Origin: Pseudoxanthomonas sp. GM95
Lineage (GTDB): Bacteria; Pseudomonadota; Gammaproteobacteria; Xanthomonadales; Xanthomonadaceae
Reading direction: 5' to 3'
Assembly: GCF_900109775.1 (NCBI RefSeq)
Contig: NZ_FOAX01000003.1
Span: forward strand, 62,001 to 126,000
DNA: 64,000 nt
The position numbers and the translations under genes are program-made. A model generated the notes under the pieces. It saw nothing but the letters and a program-made list of their open reading frames with translations. It was not told the origin of the DNA and searched no databases. Positions 54,033-62,445 of the stretch are shown here, piece after piece; positions within the stretch are counted from its first letter, which is position 1, and every line of letters starts with the position of its first letter.

Positions 54033-54659
54033 ATGCGCGTCCTCCTGCTGCTGTGTTCCCTGTTGCTCACCGTCGCGCTGCCGGCCGCGGCCAAGGCGCC
54101 GCACGTGCGCGATGGGGACCTGCTGTTCGTCACGGCCGCGCGCACCGGCCTGAGCGGGGCGATCGACGATGCCACCGGCAAGCAGGGCCAGGCGAGCTAC
54201 GACCACGTCGCGCTGGTGGCCCATGACGCCCAGGGCAAGATCGTGCTGCATGCCGACGAGGAAGGATCGCGCCAGCAGACCCTGGCGGCATTCCTGGCCG
54301 AAGCGAAGGCCAAGCAGCGCCAGGTGGTGGTGTATCGGCTCAAGCCCGATACGCGCAAGGCGATCCCCGCTGCGATCGCCACCGCGCGCACGCTGCTGGG
54401 CAAGCCGTACAACTTCACCTACGTGCAGGCCGAGGACAGCTACTACTGCTCGGACTTCATCGAGCGCGCGTTCCGCGCCGACCATGTGTTCGCGTTGCAG
54501 CCGATGAATTTCAGGAACCCGCAGACCGGGCAGATCTCGCAGTACTGGATCGATTTCTACCGCGGCAAGGGCATGGACGTGCCGCAGGACAAGCCCGGCA
54601 CCAATCCCAACGACATGGCCGCCTCGCCCGCGCTGGAACGCCTCGGCGCGCTGGACTGA
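54033..54659 (+). CDS. YiiX/YebB-like NlpC/P60 cysteine hydrolase, exported
   Basis: A 208-residue protein with a signal peptide (cleavage near AAAK, residue 20). The papain-like fold of the YiiX group shows in the circularly permuted order: His58 in SYDHVALV before Cys139 in YYCSDFIERAF, as is characteristic of that group. RDGDLLFVTA is the typical first strand. It could cleave amide or ester bonds in peptidoglycan or lipids. It follows the DLH-like hydrolase gene. Confidence 0.85.
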   Translation: MRVLLLLCSLLLTVALPAAAKAPHVRDGDLLFVTAARTGLSGAIDDATGKQGQASYDHVALVAHDAQGKIVLHADEEGSRQQTLAAFLAEAKAKQRQVVVYRLKPDTRKAIPAAIATARTLLGKPYNFTYVQAEDSYYCSDFIERAFRADHVFALQPMNFRNPQTGQISQYWIDFYRGKGMDVPQDKPGTNPNDMAASPALERLGALD

Positions 54660-54761
54660 GCGACCCGCAAAGTCCTTGCTGGGGCTGGCTTTGCGAAGCG
54701 GTCACGCCTGCATAACCGCGCCAACGCGACTCTGCGCCAGAGACCTAGAGAGGAGTACGGA

Positions 54762-54983
54762 ATGCGACTGTTGCGAATCGTGGCCCTGGGTGCGGCCGGG
54801 GCGGTGGCTTACACGCTGTGGAAGCAGCGCCAGGCCAAGGCGGTCCCGGTGACGACCTACGAAATCGATTATGGCGATGTCGCCCCGCCGCACGGCGATC
54901 CGCTGCTGGGCACGCACGCGGCAGGCTGGGTGCCGGAGCCGCGCCTGCGCGCCGTTCCGAACCGTCGCCGTTACGGCACCTGA
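54762..54983 (+). CDS. Small hypothetical protein with N-terminal hydrophobic segment
   Basis: A 73-residue protein: a short hydrophobic N-terminus (LLRIVALGAAGAVAYTLW), then a polar tail with PHGDPLLGTHAAGWVPEPRLRAVPNRR. GAGGAG precedes the ATG by 7 nt, and a rho-independent terminator lies 29 bp after the stop, so it is a genuine single-gene unit. No family is recognised. Confidence 0.65.
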   Translation: MRLLRIVALGAAGAVAYTLWKQRQAKAVPVTTYEIDYGDVAPPHGDPLLGTHAAGWVPEPRLRAVPNRRRYGT

Positions 54984-55011
54984 TCGCGTTGAACCTGCTG
55001 TAGTGCGAACC

Positions 55012-55034
55012 AGGCGGCCCACGGCCGCCTTTTT
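55012..55034 (+). terminator. Rho-independent terminator after the 73-residue protein gene
   Basis: AGGCGGCC-CAC-GGCCGCCT, then TTTTT. It is located between this gene and the convergent GNAT gene. Confidence 0.9.
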
Positions 55035-55064
55035 GTTGCCCGCGGGTTTGAACTGGATACGCGA

Positions 55065-55760
55065 CTACGCGCGCTCCAGCACCGCCACCTGCACTTCGCA
55101 GCGCAGCTGGAACCCCAGCGCCTCGTACAGCGCGATCGCGGCGGCGTTGTCTTTCCAGGAATGCAGGAACGCGGTCTCGCCGCGCGCGGCAATCGCCGCG
55201 GCCACGTGCCGCGATAGCTGCTTGGCGAGGCCATGTCCGCGGAAATCGGGATGCGTGCACACCCCGCTGACTTCGGTATAGCCGGGGAAGCGGAACCGCT
55301 CGCCCGCCATCGCCGCCAGCCGCCCATCCACCCGCACACCGACGAACTGGCCCATGCGATGGGTCTGCGACAGGAACGGCCCCGGCTCGGTCAGCGTCGC
55401 CAGCGCCAGCATGTCGACCGCGTCGTCCGGGCCCAGCGCGACAATGCGGTACGCGCGTGACTCCGGCGGCGCGACCGGCGCCTGCGCGACCAACTGCACG
55501 CCCAGCGCGCGACGCACCGCGACCAGGCCTTCGGGCACCGCAATGTCAGGCACCTGCAGCACGTAGACCTGTTCGCCCGGCTGCACCAGCGCGGCCAGTG
55601 CGATCTGTGCGTCGGGGGCGCCGTCGCGCGCCGAGGCGAAGCGATTGACCTGCGGGTCGTAGCGGCGGGCCCGTGCATCGCCCACGGACAGCGGCAGGTG
55701 CACCGAGTTCAGGGCATGCCAGGCGGGGCGGTCGAGCGGCGTTTCGGAAGGTGTCTTCAT
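55065..55760 (-). CDS. GNAT-family N-acetyltransferase (FR47-like)
   Basis: A 231-residue acetyltransferase. The C-terminal GNAT core reads VSGVCTHPDFRGHGLAKQLSRH (acetyl-CoA pyrophosphate loop RGHGLA) and then NAAAIALYEALGFQLR, the typical last motif. The N-terminal half is a poorly conserved GNAT-like repeat, as in FR47 proteins. The acceptor is unknown. The start is uncertain: 55760 (MKTPSETP) is chosen, with 55787 possible. Confidence 0.82.
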   Translation of the reverse strand: MKTPSETPLDRPAWHALNSVHLPLSVGDARARRYDPQVNRFASARDGAPDAQIALAALVQPGEQVYVLQVPDIAVPEGLVAVRRALGVQLVAQAPVAPPESRAYRIVALGPDDAVDMLALATLTEPGPFLSQTHRMGQFVGVRVDGRLAAMAGERFRFPGYTEVSGVCTHPDFRGHGLAKQLSRHVAAAIAARGETAFLHSWKDNAAAIALYEALGFQLRCEVQVAVLERA

Positions 55761-55884
55761 CGCCGCGATCGTATCGGCAAACCCCATCACGGGTCAGCGC
55801 GGCGTGGCCGCTGCGCGCGCCTTCCCGCGTCCGCAAAGCGAGGGCCGGCGGTTGCCGTTTCCCGCCATACACAAGGAGCTGCAC

Positions 55885-56283
55885 ATGAACACGATGCATC
55901 GCGTCAGCGTCATCCTGGTCACGGCCGTGCTGGCCATCGCCAGCGCCCACGCCGCCGACACCAAAGCCCCCGCGTTTCCGATCGGCAGCTACCAGAGCGG
56001 ACCGAACATCGTGGTGTTCAACGCCGATGGCACCTTCGTCGGCACCACGCCCAAGGGCGAGGACTGGGTCAAGGGCACCTACACCCACACCGCCAAGGAG
56101 TTCACCGTGGTCGATACCTGGGAAGGCGCTGCCATTACCAAGGATGGCGAGGACTGCAAGGGCAAGCCCGGCCGCTACGCGTGGGTCAAGACTGGCAAAA
56201 TCCTGACCGCGCACGTGGTCGAAGACCCCTGCGAAGGCCGCAAGCACGGCACCGATGGCGTGGCCTGGACCCAGATCAAGTAA
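55885..56283 (+). CDS. Small exported hypothetical protein
   Basis: A 132-residue protein with a signal peptide (cleavage near AHA-A, residue 23). The mature part is a small beta-rich domain (NIVVFNADGTFVGTTPKGEDWVKGTY) with two Cys (DGEDCKG, EDPCEGR) that may form a disulfide, suggesting a lipocalin-like or copper-resistance-type small beta fold. AAGGAG lies 8 nt before the ATG and a terminator follows the gene. No function is known. Confidence 0.72.
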   Translation: MNTMHRVSVILVTAVLAIASAHAADTKAPAFPIGSYQSGPNIVVFNADGTFVGTTPKGEDWVKGTYTHTAKEFTVVDTWEGAAITKDGEDCKGKPGRYAWVKTGKILTAHVVEDPCEGRKHGTDGVAWTQIK

Positions 56284-56311
56284 GCCGCCGCGCCACCGCA
56301 ATATCCCAGCG

Positions 56312-56335
56312 AGCAGGCCGCAAGGCCTGCTTTTT
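56312..56335 (+). terminator. Rho-independent terminator after the small exported protein gene
   Basis: AGCAGGCC-GCAA-GGCCTGCT followed by T. It ends 20 bp before the first possible ATG of the next gene (56355), which argues that this gene actually starts farther down. Confidence 0.92.
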
Positions 56336-56558
56336 CCATGGCCGATGCCCTCCCATGACGCGCCCTGCGCCGCAGATGAACGGCCCGGCATTGGCGCCAC
56401 TGCCCCCGGATCGGCGAAGATGGCGCCCGGCCAGGGACGTCCCGGCCCGTTCCAGCGTGATCCCGCGCCGCCGCGATCACCGCCCCGCCGTCCACGCCTA
56501 CCGCCTTTGCCCGCCCGCCGCCTCTGCATGGGCGGCCGCCGCCCATCCCGGATCTGCC

Positions 56559-58142
56559 TTGAACACCGCCTCGCCCCCTGCCGCCGACGACCTGCCCCTG
56601 ACCGACCGCCTGCGCGCCGCGCTGGACCTGCTGGAGGCCATCGACGCCGACCGCAGCGTGCTGGACACGCTGCCCGACGCCGACCGCGCGCGCCTGCACC
56701 AGGTGATCGCCAAGGTCTATCACCCCGAGCCGAAAGCGCGCCGGGCGATGCTCAAGCAGCGCGCCAAGCAGCAGCACCAGGAAAAGGTGCGCAAGGCCGA
56801 AGCACTGCTGGAGCAAACCGGCATCCGCACCCTGCGCCGCAAGCCGGTGTTCAGCACGCCCAACTACTTCCCGCCGCACGCCGCCGGCCTGCATGACGCC
56901 TCCAATGGCGAAGGCGCCGCGGCCGTGGAAGCACCGTTGCACTCGCCCGAGCTGCGCCACTGCTACGTGTGCAAGCAGAAGTTCACCCAGCTGCATCACT
57001 TCTACGACCAGATGTGCCCGGCCTGCGCGCAGCTGAACTACTTCAAGCGCACCGAGACCGCCGACCTCACCGGCCGCGTGGCGCTGCTGACCGGCGGCCG
57101 GGTCAAGATCGGTTACCAGGCCGGCCTGAAGCTGCTGCGCGCCGGCGCCGAGCTGATCGTCACCACGCGCTTTCCGCGCGACTCGGCCGCGCGCTATGCG
57201 GAAGAACCCGACTTCGGCGAGTGGGGCCATCGCTTGCAGGTCTACGGCCTGGACCTGCGCCACACGCCCAGCGTCGAGGCCTTCTGCAACGAGCTGCTGG
57301 CCACGCGCACGCGCCTGGACTTCATCATCAACAACGCCTGCCAGACCGTGCGCCGCCCGCCGCAGTTCTACGCACACATGATGGCCGGCGAGACCGCCGC
57401 GCTGCATGACTTGCCCGAGACCGTGCGCAAGCTGATCGGCAATTACGAAGGCCTGCGCAGTGTCGACCTGCTGCCGGGCGTCGCCGACGGCACGCTGCCA
57501 GTGGCGCAGGGCAACAGCCTCAGCAGCGCCGATGGCCTGGTGCGTGCCGCCGAGCTGTCGCAGGTGCCGCTCTTGGCCGATGAGCTGCTGGGCCAGCAGC
57601 ATCTGTTCCCCGAAGGCCGCCTGGATCAGGACCTGCAGCAGATCGATCTGCGCGGGCGCAATTCCTGGCGCCTGCTGATGGCCGAGGTGCCGTCGGTGGA
57701 ACTGCTGGAGACGCAGCTGGTCAACGCCATCGCGCCCTTCATCATCAACGCGCGGCTCAAGCCGCTGATGCTGGCCACGCCCGAGCGCGACAAGCACATC
57801 GTCAACGTCTCGGCGATGGAGGGGCAGTTCTACCGCAACTTCAAGACCACCCGGCATCCGCACACCAACATGGCCAAGGCCGCGTTGAACATGATGACGC
57901 GCACCTCGGCGGCCGATTACCAGAACGACGGCATCCACATGAACTCGGTCGACACCGGCTGGGTGACCGACGAGGATCCGGCGGAGATCGCGGCCAAGAA
58001 GGTGCTGGAAGAGCGCTTCCACCCGCCGCTGGACATCGTCGACGGCGCCGCGCGCATCGTCGATCCGATCATCCACGGCTTCAACACCGGCGAGCACGTC
58101 TGGGGCCAGTTCCTCAAGGACTACGCGCCGACCGACTGGTAA
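56559..58142 (+). CDS. Zinc-ribbon / SDR fusion oxidoreductase
   Basis: About 527 residues from TTG 56559 (an ATG at 56355 would add 68 low-complexity Arg/Pro/Ala residues and lies just after a terminator). The N-terminal 120 residues are helical and charged. Then comes a C4 element, CYVCKQKF ... MCPAC, and a Rossmann SDR domain whose cofactor loop is the unusual TGGRVKIGYQ. NNACQTVRRPP is the NNAG-like strand and NVSAMEGQFYR holds the Ser. The usual Tyr-x3-Lys is displaced to HPHTNMAKAAL, with the Lys kept. NSVDTGWVTDEDP is the post-catalytic loop. Substrate unknown. The next gene starts 49 bp downstream. Confidence 0.75.
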   Translation: MNTASPPAADDLPLTDRLRAALDLLEAIDADRSVLDTLPDADRARLHQVIAKVYHPEPKARRAMLKQRAKQQHQEKVRKAEALLEQTGIRTLRRKPVFSTPNYFPPHAAGLHDASNGEGAAAVEAPLHSPELRHCYVCKQKFTQLHHFYDQMCPACAQLNYFKRTETADLTGRVALLTGGRVKIGYQAGLKLLRAGAELIVTTRFPRDSAARYAEEPDFGEWGHRLQVYGLDLRHTPSVEAFCNELLATRTRLDFIINNACQTVRRPPQFYAHMMAGETAALHDLPETVRKLIGNYEGLRSVDLLPGVADGTLPVAQGNSLSSADGLVRAAELSQVPLLADELLGQQHLFPEGRLDQDLQQIDLRGRNSWRLLMAEVPSVELLETQLVNAIAPFIINARLKPLMLATPERDKHIVNVSAMEGQFYRNFKTTRHPHTNMAKAALNMMTRTSAADYQNDGIHMNSVDTGWVTDEDPAEIAAKKVLEERFHPPLDIVDGAARIVDPIIHGFNTGEHVWGQFLKDYAPTDW

Positions 58143-58191
58143 GTCGCCGCGCGCCGTTTTGCGCCTTCCTTCTTTCGATTCGAGTGTCCTG

Positions 58192-58902
58192 ATGTCCGAT
58201 CCCATCCGCCTGGATAAATGCGTCGCCGCGCTGGCCAACTGCTCGCGCCGCGATGCGCAGCAGTACATCGAGGGCGGCTGGGTCAGCGTGGACGGCGTGG
58301 TGGTCGAGGAACCGCAGGCCGCGGTGACGCCGGCGCAGGTGACGCTGTCGCCCGAGGCACAGCTGGGCGAGATCGCGCCGGCCACGCTGCTGCTGCACAA
58401 GCCGGCGGACATGACCGTCGAGGCCGCGATCGCCCTGGCGTCGCCGGACACGCGCAGCGCGCTGGACACGAGCGAGATCCGCCTGCTCAAGCGCCACCTG
58501 CGTCGCCTCAATCCGCTCATGCCGCTGGAAGCGGCCGCCAGCGGCCTGCTGGCACTGAGCCAGGACGGCCGCGTCATCCGCCGCTTGACCGAAGACGCCA
58601 ACACCATCGAGCAGGAATACGTGGTCGAAGTCGAGGGCGAGCTGCTGCCCTACGGCATGGCGCGCCTGGCCGATGGCTTGAAGTACCAGCAGCGGATGCT
58701 GCCACCGTGCAAGGTCAGCTGGCAGAACGAGGAGCACCTGCGTTTTGCGATCAAGCACGTCCAGCCCGGCCAGCTGCAGTCCATGTGCGAACAGGTCGGC
58801 CTGCGCGTGATCAGCCTGCGTCGCCTGCGCATCGGCAGCGTCTCGCTGGGCAAGCTGGCGCCGGGGCAGTGGCGCTATCTGCCACCGGGCGCGCGCTTCT
58901 AG
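58192..58902 (+). CDS. RNA pseudouridine-synthase-like protein (RluF/RsuA type) with altered catalytic position
   Basis: A 236-residue protein with an N-terminal S4 RNA-binding domain (IRLDKCVAALANCSRRDAQQYI) and a pseudouridine-synthase domain (LHKPADMT, then PLEAAASGLLALSQDGRVIR, then EQEYVVEVEG). In active RsuA/RluB/RluF enzymes the second block reads GRLDxxxxGLL with a catalytic Asp; here the aligned residue is Glu113 (PLE). Either it uses Glu or it is an RNA-binding pseudoenzyme. It follows the zinc-ribbon SDR gene closely on the same strand. The ATG at 58192 is where the S4 domain begins. Confidence 0.82.
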   Translation: MSDPIRLDKCVAALANCSRRDAQQYIEGGWVSVDGVVVEEPQAAVTPAQVTLSPEAQLGEIAPATLLLHKPADMTVEAAIALASPDTRSALDTSEIRLLKRHLRRLNPLMPLEAAASGLLALSQDGRVIRRLTEDANTIEQEYVVEVEGELLPYGMARLADGLKYQQRMLPPCKVSWQNEEHLRFAIKHVQPGQLQSMCEQVGLRVISLRRLRIGSVSLGKLAPGQWRYLPPGARF

Positions 58903-59075
58903 AAACCAGACGGACCTGCGCGACCCACGCTGCAGTGCAGCGTGCCCGTCGCCTCCGGCAACGCGGGCAACGCCTTCGCCAGCCGCCTTGCGGGTGCAGC
59001 ATCCGCGCTTGCAGACACCGCCACAACCCGCGTGCTGGAATAGTCGCGGTTTGCTGACCCGCACAGGCGCCATCC

Positions 59076-60764
59076 ATGTCTTCCAGCGTTTCCCTGCCCA
59101 CCGCGGCGCCGGACAGCCAGGCCCACCGCCTGGTGCGCGACGCGGATTGGGAAACCTCGCCGCTGGGCGCGCGCGCGCAGTGGCCGGCCGGCTTCAAGCG
59201 GCTGTTGACCTTCATCCTGGAATCGCCCGAACCGATGTGGTTCGCCTGGGGGCCGCAGATGCGGTTCTTCTTCAACGATGCCTACCTGCCGATGCTGGGC
59301 AACAAGCTGACTGGCGCCATGGGCGAGCGATTGGACGTGGTGTGGCGCGATGTCTGGGACGATGTCAGCGCGGCGATCGCCAAGGGCTTCAACGGCGAGG
59401 CCTCGCGCTTCACCGACCTGCCGTTGCTGATGGACCGCGACGGCAACATGAAGCGCACCTTCTGGACGTTTTCCTACTCGCCGGTGCGCGGCGACGACAA
59501 CCAGGTCGCCGCGCTGTTCTGCGTGGCCAGCGAACAGACCGAGCGCGTGCTCAGCGAGCTGGAGCACGCCAGCTACCGCGTCGCCATGTCCGACCAGGCG
59601 CGCGAGGCGCAGCGCCAGCTGATGAACGCTCGCGAGCAGCTGCGCCAGGCGCAGAAGCTGGAAGCCATCGGCCAACTCACCGGCGGCGTTGCGCACGACT
59701 TCAACAACCTGCTGCAGGTCATCACCGGTTCGGTCGAACTGCTGCGCCGCGACGATCTGCCGGCTGAAAAGCGTACGCGCTTCGTCGAGGCGATCGGCGG
59801 CGCCGCCCAGCGCGCGGCCAAGCTGACCAACCAGCTGCTCGCATTCTCGCGCCGGCAGACGCTGACCCCGGAAGTGTTCGACCTGGGCGCCAGCATGCGC
59901 GAGCTGGCCGACATCGTGCGCACCCTGGCCGGGTCGCGGATCGCGGTGACGGTCGAAGTGCCCGACGCGCCGATCTCGGTGTTGATCGACCGCAACCAAC
60001 TGGATACGGCCATCATCAACCTGGCGGCGAATGCGCGCGATGCGATGAAGGGCGCCGGCGCGCTGTCGATCACCGTGCAGCGGGTCACGCAGATCCCGCC
60101 ACTGCGCAACCATCCGACGCGCATCGGCGACTACGTCGCCATTACCGTGCGCGACCAGGGCCACGGCGTCGCGGTCGAGCATATGGAGCGCATCTTCGAG
60201 CCGTTCTTCACCACCAAGGGCGTGGGCGAAGGCACGGGCCTGGGCCTGAGCCAGGTGTTCGGCTTCGTCAAGCAATCGCATGGCGACATCGCGGTCAGCA
60301 GCCCGGTCGGCGAAGGCACGGCATTCACGCTGTACCTGCCGTGCGTGGATCGCGAGATCGCGAAGAGCGAAGCACCGGTCACCCCGGTGGTCGCACGCGA
60401 TTCCGGGCAGACGCGGCTGCTGATCGTGGAGGACAACGCCAGCGTCGCCGAGTTCGTCACCTCGGCCCTGTCCGAGCTGGGCTATGCGGTCGTGCTGGCC
60501 CACACCGGCGAGCAGGCCGTCCACATGCTGGGCGAACGCGGCGCGCGCTTCGATGCAGTCTTCAGCGACGTGGTCATGCCCGGCATCAACGGCCTGGAAC
60601 TGGGCCGCCACATCCGCCAGCACCATCCCGGCCTGCCGGTCCTGCTGACCAGCGGCTACAGCGACCTGCTGGCCAAGGACGCCGGCCACGGCTTCGAAGT
60701 GTTGAAGAAGCCGTATTCGATCGAGCAGTTGGCGCAGGCCCTGCGCGCCGCGACGCAGCGCTAA
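59076..60764 (+). CDS. Hybrid sensor histidine kinase/response regulator (PAS-HisKA-HATPase-REC)
   Basis: A 562-residue cytoplasmic hybrid kinase. A PAS domain (about residues 40-155, with FAWGPQMRFFFNDAYLPMLG) is followed by the dimerisation domain with phospho-His207 in GGVAHDFNNLLQ. Next comes the HATPase domain (NLAANARDAMKG, VRDQGHGV, EGTGLGLSQVFG) and a C-terminal receiver with Asp498 in FSDVVMPGING and Lys in LKKPYS. No membrane segment is present, so the stimulus is internal. No separate response regulator lies nearby. The start follows no strong ribosome-binding site but begins the conserved sequence. Confidence 0.93.
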   Translation: MSSSVSLPTAAPDSQAHRLVRDADWETSPLGARAQWPAGFKRLLTFILESPEPMWFAWGPQMRFFFNDAYLPMLGNKLTGAMGERLDVVWRDVWDDVSAAIAKGFNGEASRFTDLPLLMDRDGNMKRTFWTFSYSPVRGDDNQVAALFCVASEQTERVLSELEHASYRVAMSDQAREAQRQLMNAREQLRQAQKLEAIGQLTGGVAHDFNNLLQVITGSVELLRRDDLPAEKRTRFVEAIGGAAQRAAKLTNQLLAFSRRQTLTPEVFDLGASMRELADIVRTLAGSRIAVTVEVPDAPISVLIDRNQLDTAIINLAANARDAMKGAGALSITVQRVTQIPPLRNHPTRIGDYVAITVRDQGHGVAVEHMERIFEPFFTTKGVGEGTGLGLSQVFGFVKQSHGDIAVSSPVGEGTAFTLYLPCVDREIAKSEAPVTPVVARDSGQTRLLIVEDNASVAEFVTSALSELGYAVVLAHTGEQAVHMLGERGARFDAVFSDVVMPGINGLELGRHIRQHHPGLPVLLTSGYSDLLAKDAGHGFEVLKKPYSIEQLAQALRAATQR

Positions 60765-60841
60765 CCGCGCGATCGCCTTGCTGCGATCTCGCTCGGCGCG
60801 CGATCAACCTCGATCTGGCGCGACACGCCGCAATGCAGGGC

Positions 60842-61108
60842 TCAGCCAGAGCCCGCATCCCGATCCACGCGCTGCACGCGCGTGCGATACGCGCCGACGT
60901 TGTCGCCGTCGATGCGGGTCTGGCGCGTGCCGGTGATCGTGTCGATGCGTGCATCGGACCCGGTGATCGGTTGGGCCGCCACCTCGGTCTCGCGCTCGAA
61001 GGCGTGCGACTTGTCGGTGTTGCGATAGAAGCGATACAGCGCCCAGTACAACGCCGCGCCGCCGGTGGGGCCCAGGGCCAGCAGCCAGAGTCCGCCGTCG
61101 TCGCTCAT
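60842..61108 (-). CDS. Small membrane protein coupled to the zinc-ribbon protein gene
   Basis: An 88-residue protein with one membrane segment (GLWLLALGPTGGAALYWALY, about residues 6-25) and a charged cytoplasmic tail (ITGSDARIDTITGTRQTRID). Its ATG (61108-61106) overlaps the stop of the zinc-ribbon protein gene (TGA 61107-61105) as ATGA, so it is translationally coupled. It is the third gene of the SPFH/zinc-ribbon operon. Function unknown; the overlap argues for a stoichiometric partner. Confidence 0.75.
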   Translation of the reverse strand: MSDDGGLWLLALGPTGGAALYWALYRFYRNTDKSHAFERETEVAAQPITGSDARIDTITGTRQTRIDGDNVGAYRTRVQRVDRDAGSG

Positions 61109-62430
61109 GCGGTGTGCGCCAGGATCCACAGCGCGATCCCTTCCAGGATCGTGCCGACGGTCAACGCCGTGGTGAGCAGCTTCCATTGCTGGATGGGCAC
61201 GCTGCCCATGGTCTCTCCGGTGCGGCCGTTGACCGCGATGTAGTGCAGCAGGCCGCCGTTGCGGCCGGGCTGGTGGTAGGAATACAGCCACACCGGCAGG
61301 TACATCGCCACCCAGCGCGTGCCGTGCACGGCGATGCCCTCCTGCTCCCAGCGCACGCCGCGGTCGTAGCGGCGCACCGAGGACTCCACCTGCGCGCGCG
61401 CGATCGACAGCAACTGGTCTTCCAGGCGCGGGCGCAGCTGTTCCACGTCGCGGTCGCGCTTTTCCGAGGTGAAGCCGGACAGGTAGGACGCGTTCCACTT
61501 CACCGCGTTCTTGGTGTCGAACGGCAGGATCGTGTTGATGATGTTGTTGGTGTTGGCGCGCGTATCCAGGTTGCCGCGCGCGGCCGAGGATTCCAGCGGC
61601 AGGTCGTCCACGGTGAAATCCACGTGCCGCTCGACGCGGTACACGTCGGCGTCGTAATAGGTCTTCTTGTCGTTGCCGCTGCCGCGCGTGTACTGACGCG
61701 TCTTGATCTCGCCGCGCCCCGTCACATCGGCGCTGACTTTGCCGTCCACGATCATGTACGGCATGTAGACACCGACCACGTTGTCCGGCGTGAACTGCTC
61801 CTTGAACGCCTTGAGCGCGAACAGCTGGCGCTTGCCGACGAACTGGCGGATGCGCGCCACCGCATCGGCCTTCTTGATGTGGAACGGCAGCACCGCATCG
61901 GGCACCGCGCCGTTGGGCACCTGCTCGTTGATGCCGAACACATGCCGGCACCAGTGGCAGCGCGCGGTCATCGCGCTGTTGGTGTTGACCGTCACCTCGG
62001 CACCGCAGCCGCCGCACTTGAACGTCATCAGCGCCGCCGCATCGGCATCGATGTCGCGCGCACCCGAGGCGATCACCGTGCCGCTGAGCTGGTCGATGCC
62101 TTCGCCGAAACCGAACGCCTCTTCCACGCGTTCGCCGTGCCATTCGTGCCTGCAATACAGGCACACCAGCACGTCGGTGCCGGCGCGCTGGCGGATGTCG
62201 GTCGAGCCGCACTTCGGGCAGCGGTTGAGGCCGTCCTTCAGTTCATCGCTGGCCGTGTCGATGGCCAGCGGATCGGGCGCCTGCAGTTCGTCGCGGATCG
62301 GCGGCGGCAGCGTGGACGGATCGACGCCCAGCTCGCCGGGCAACGGCGGCACGTCCCGCGGCGAGCCGGGGCCGCTGACGCGCGGCGGCAACGGCGGAGG
62401 CAGCGGCGGCGGGTCCTTCGCGGTGGTCAT
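61105..62430 (-). CDS. Double zinc-ribbon (TFIIB-like) membrane protein, YdjG-like
   Basis: A 441-residue protein. Residues 1-60 are Pro-rich. Two zinc ribbons follow: Cys71, 74, 90, 93 (CPKCGST ... VCLYCRHEW) and Cys139, 142, 158, 161 (FKCGGCGAEV ... RCHWCRHVF). A long beta-rich region comes next, then a C-terminal membrane segment (ALTVGTILEGIALWIL). The layout resembles YdjG of Bacillus subtilis, which acts with the SPFH protein YdjI to bring a PspA-family protein to the membrane. The SPFH gene ends 15 bp upstream and the next gene overlaps by 4 bp. The role here is inferred. Confidence 0.82.
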   Translation of the reverse strand: MTTAKDPPPLPPPLPPRVSGPGSPRDVPPLPGELGVDPSTLPPPIRDELQAPDPLAIDTASDELKDGLNRCPKCGSTDIRQRAGTDVLVCLYCRHEWHGERVEEAFGFGEGIDQLSGTVIASGARDIDADAAALMTFKCGGCGAEVTVNTNSAMTARCHWCRHVFGINEQVPNGAVPDAVLPFHIKKADAVARIRQFVGKRQLFALKAFKEQFTPDNVVGVYMPYMIVDGKVSADVTGRGEIKTRQYTRGSGNDKKTYYDADVYRVERHVDFTVDDLPLESSAARGNLDTRANTNNIINTILPFDTKNAVKWNASYLSGFTSEKRDRDVEQLRPRLEDQLLSIARAQVESSVRRYDRGVRWEQEGIAVHGTRWVAMYLPVWLYSYHQPGRNGGLLHYIAVNGRTGETMGSVPIQQWKLLTTALTVGTILEGIALWILAHTA

Positions 62431-62445
62431 GGCGCGGACCTGCGC

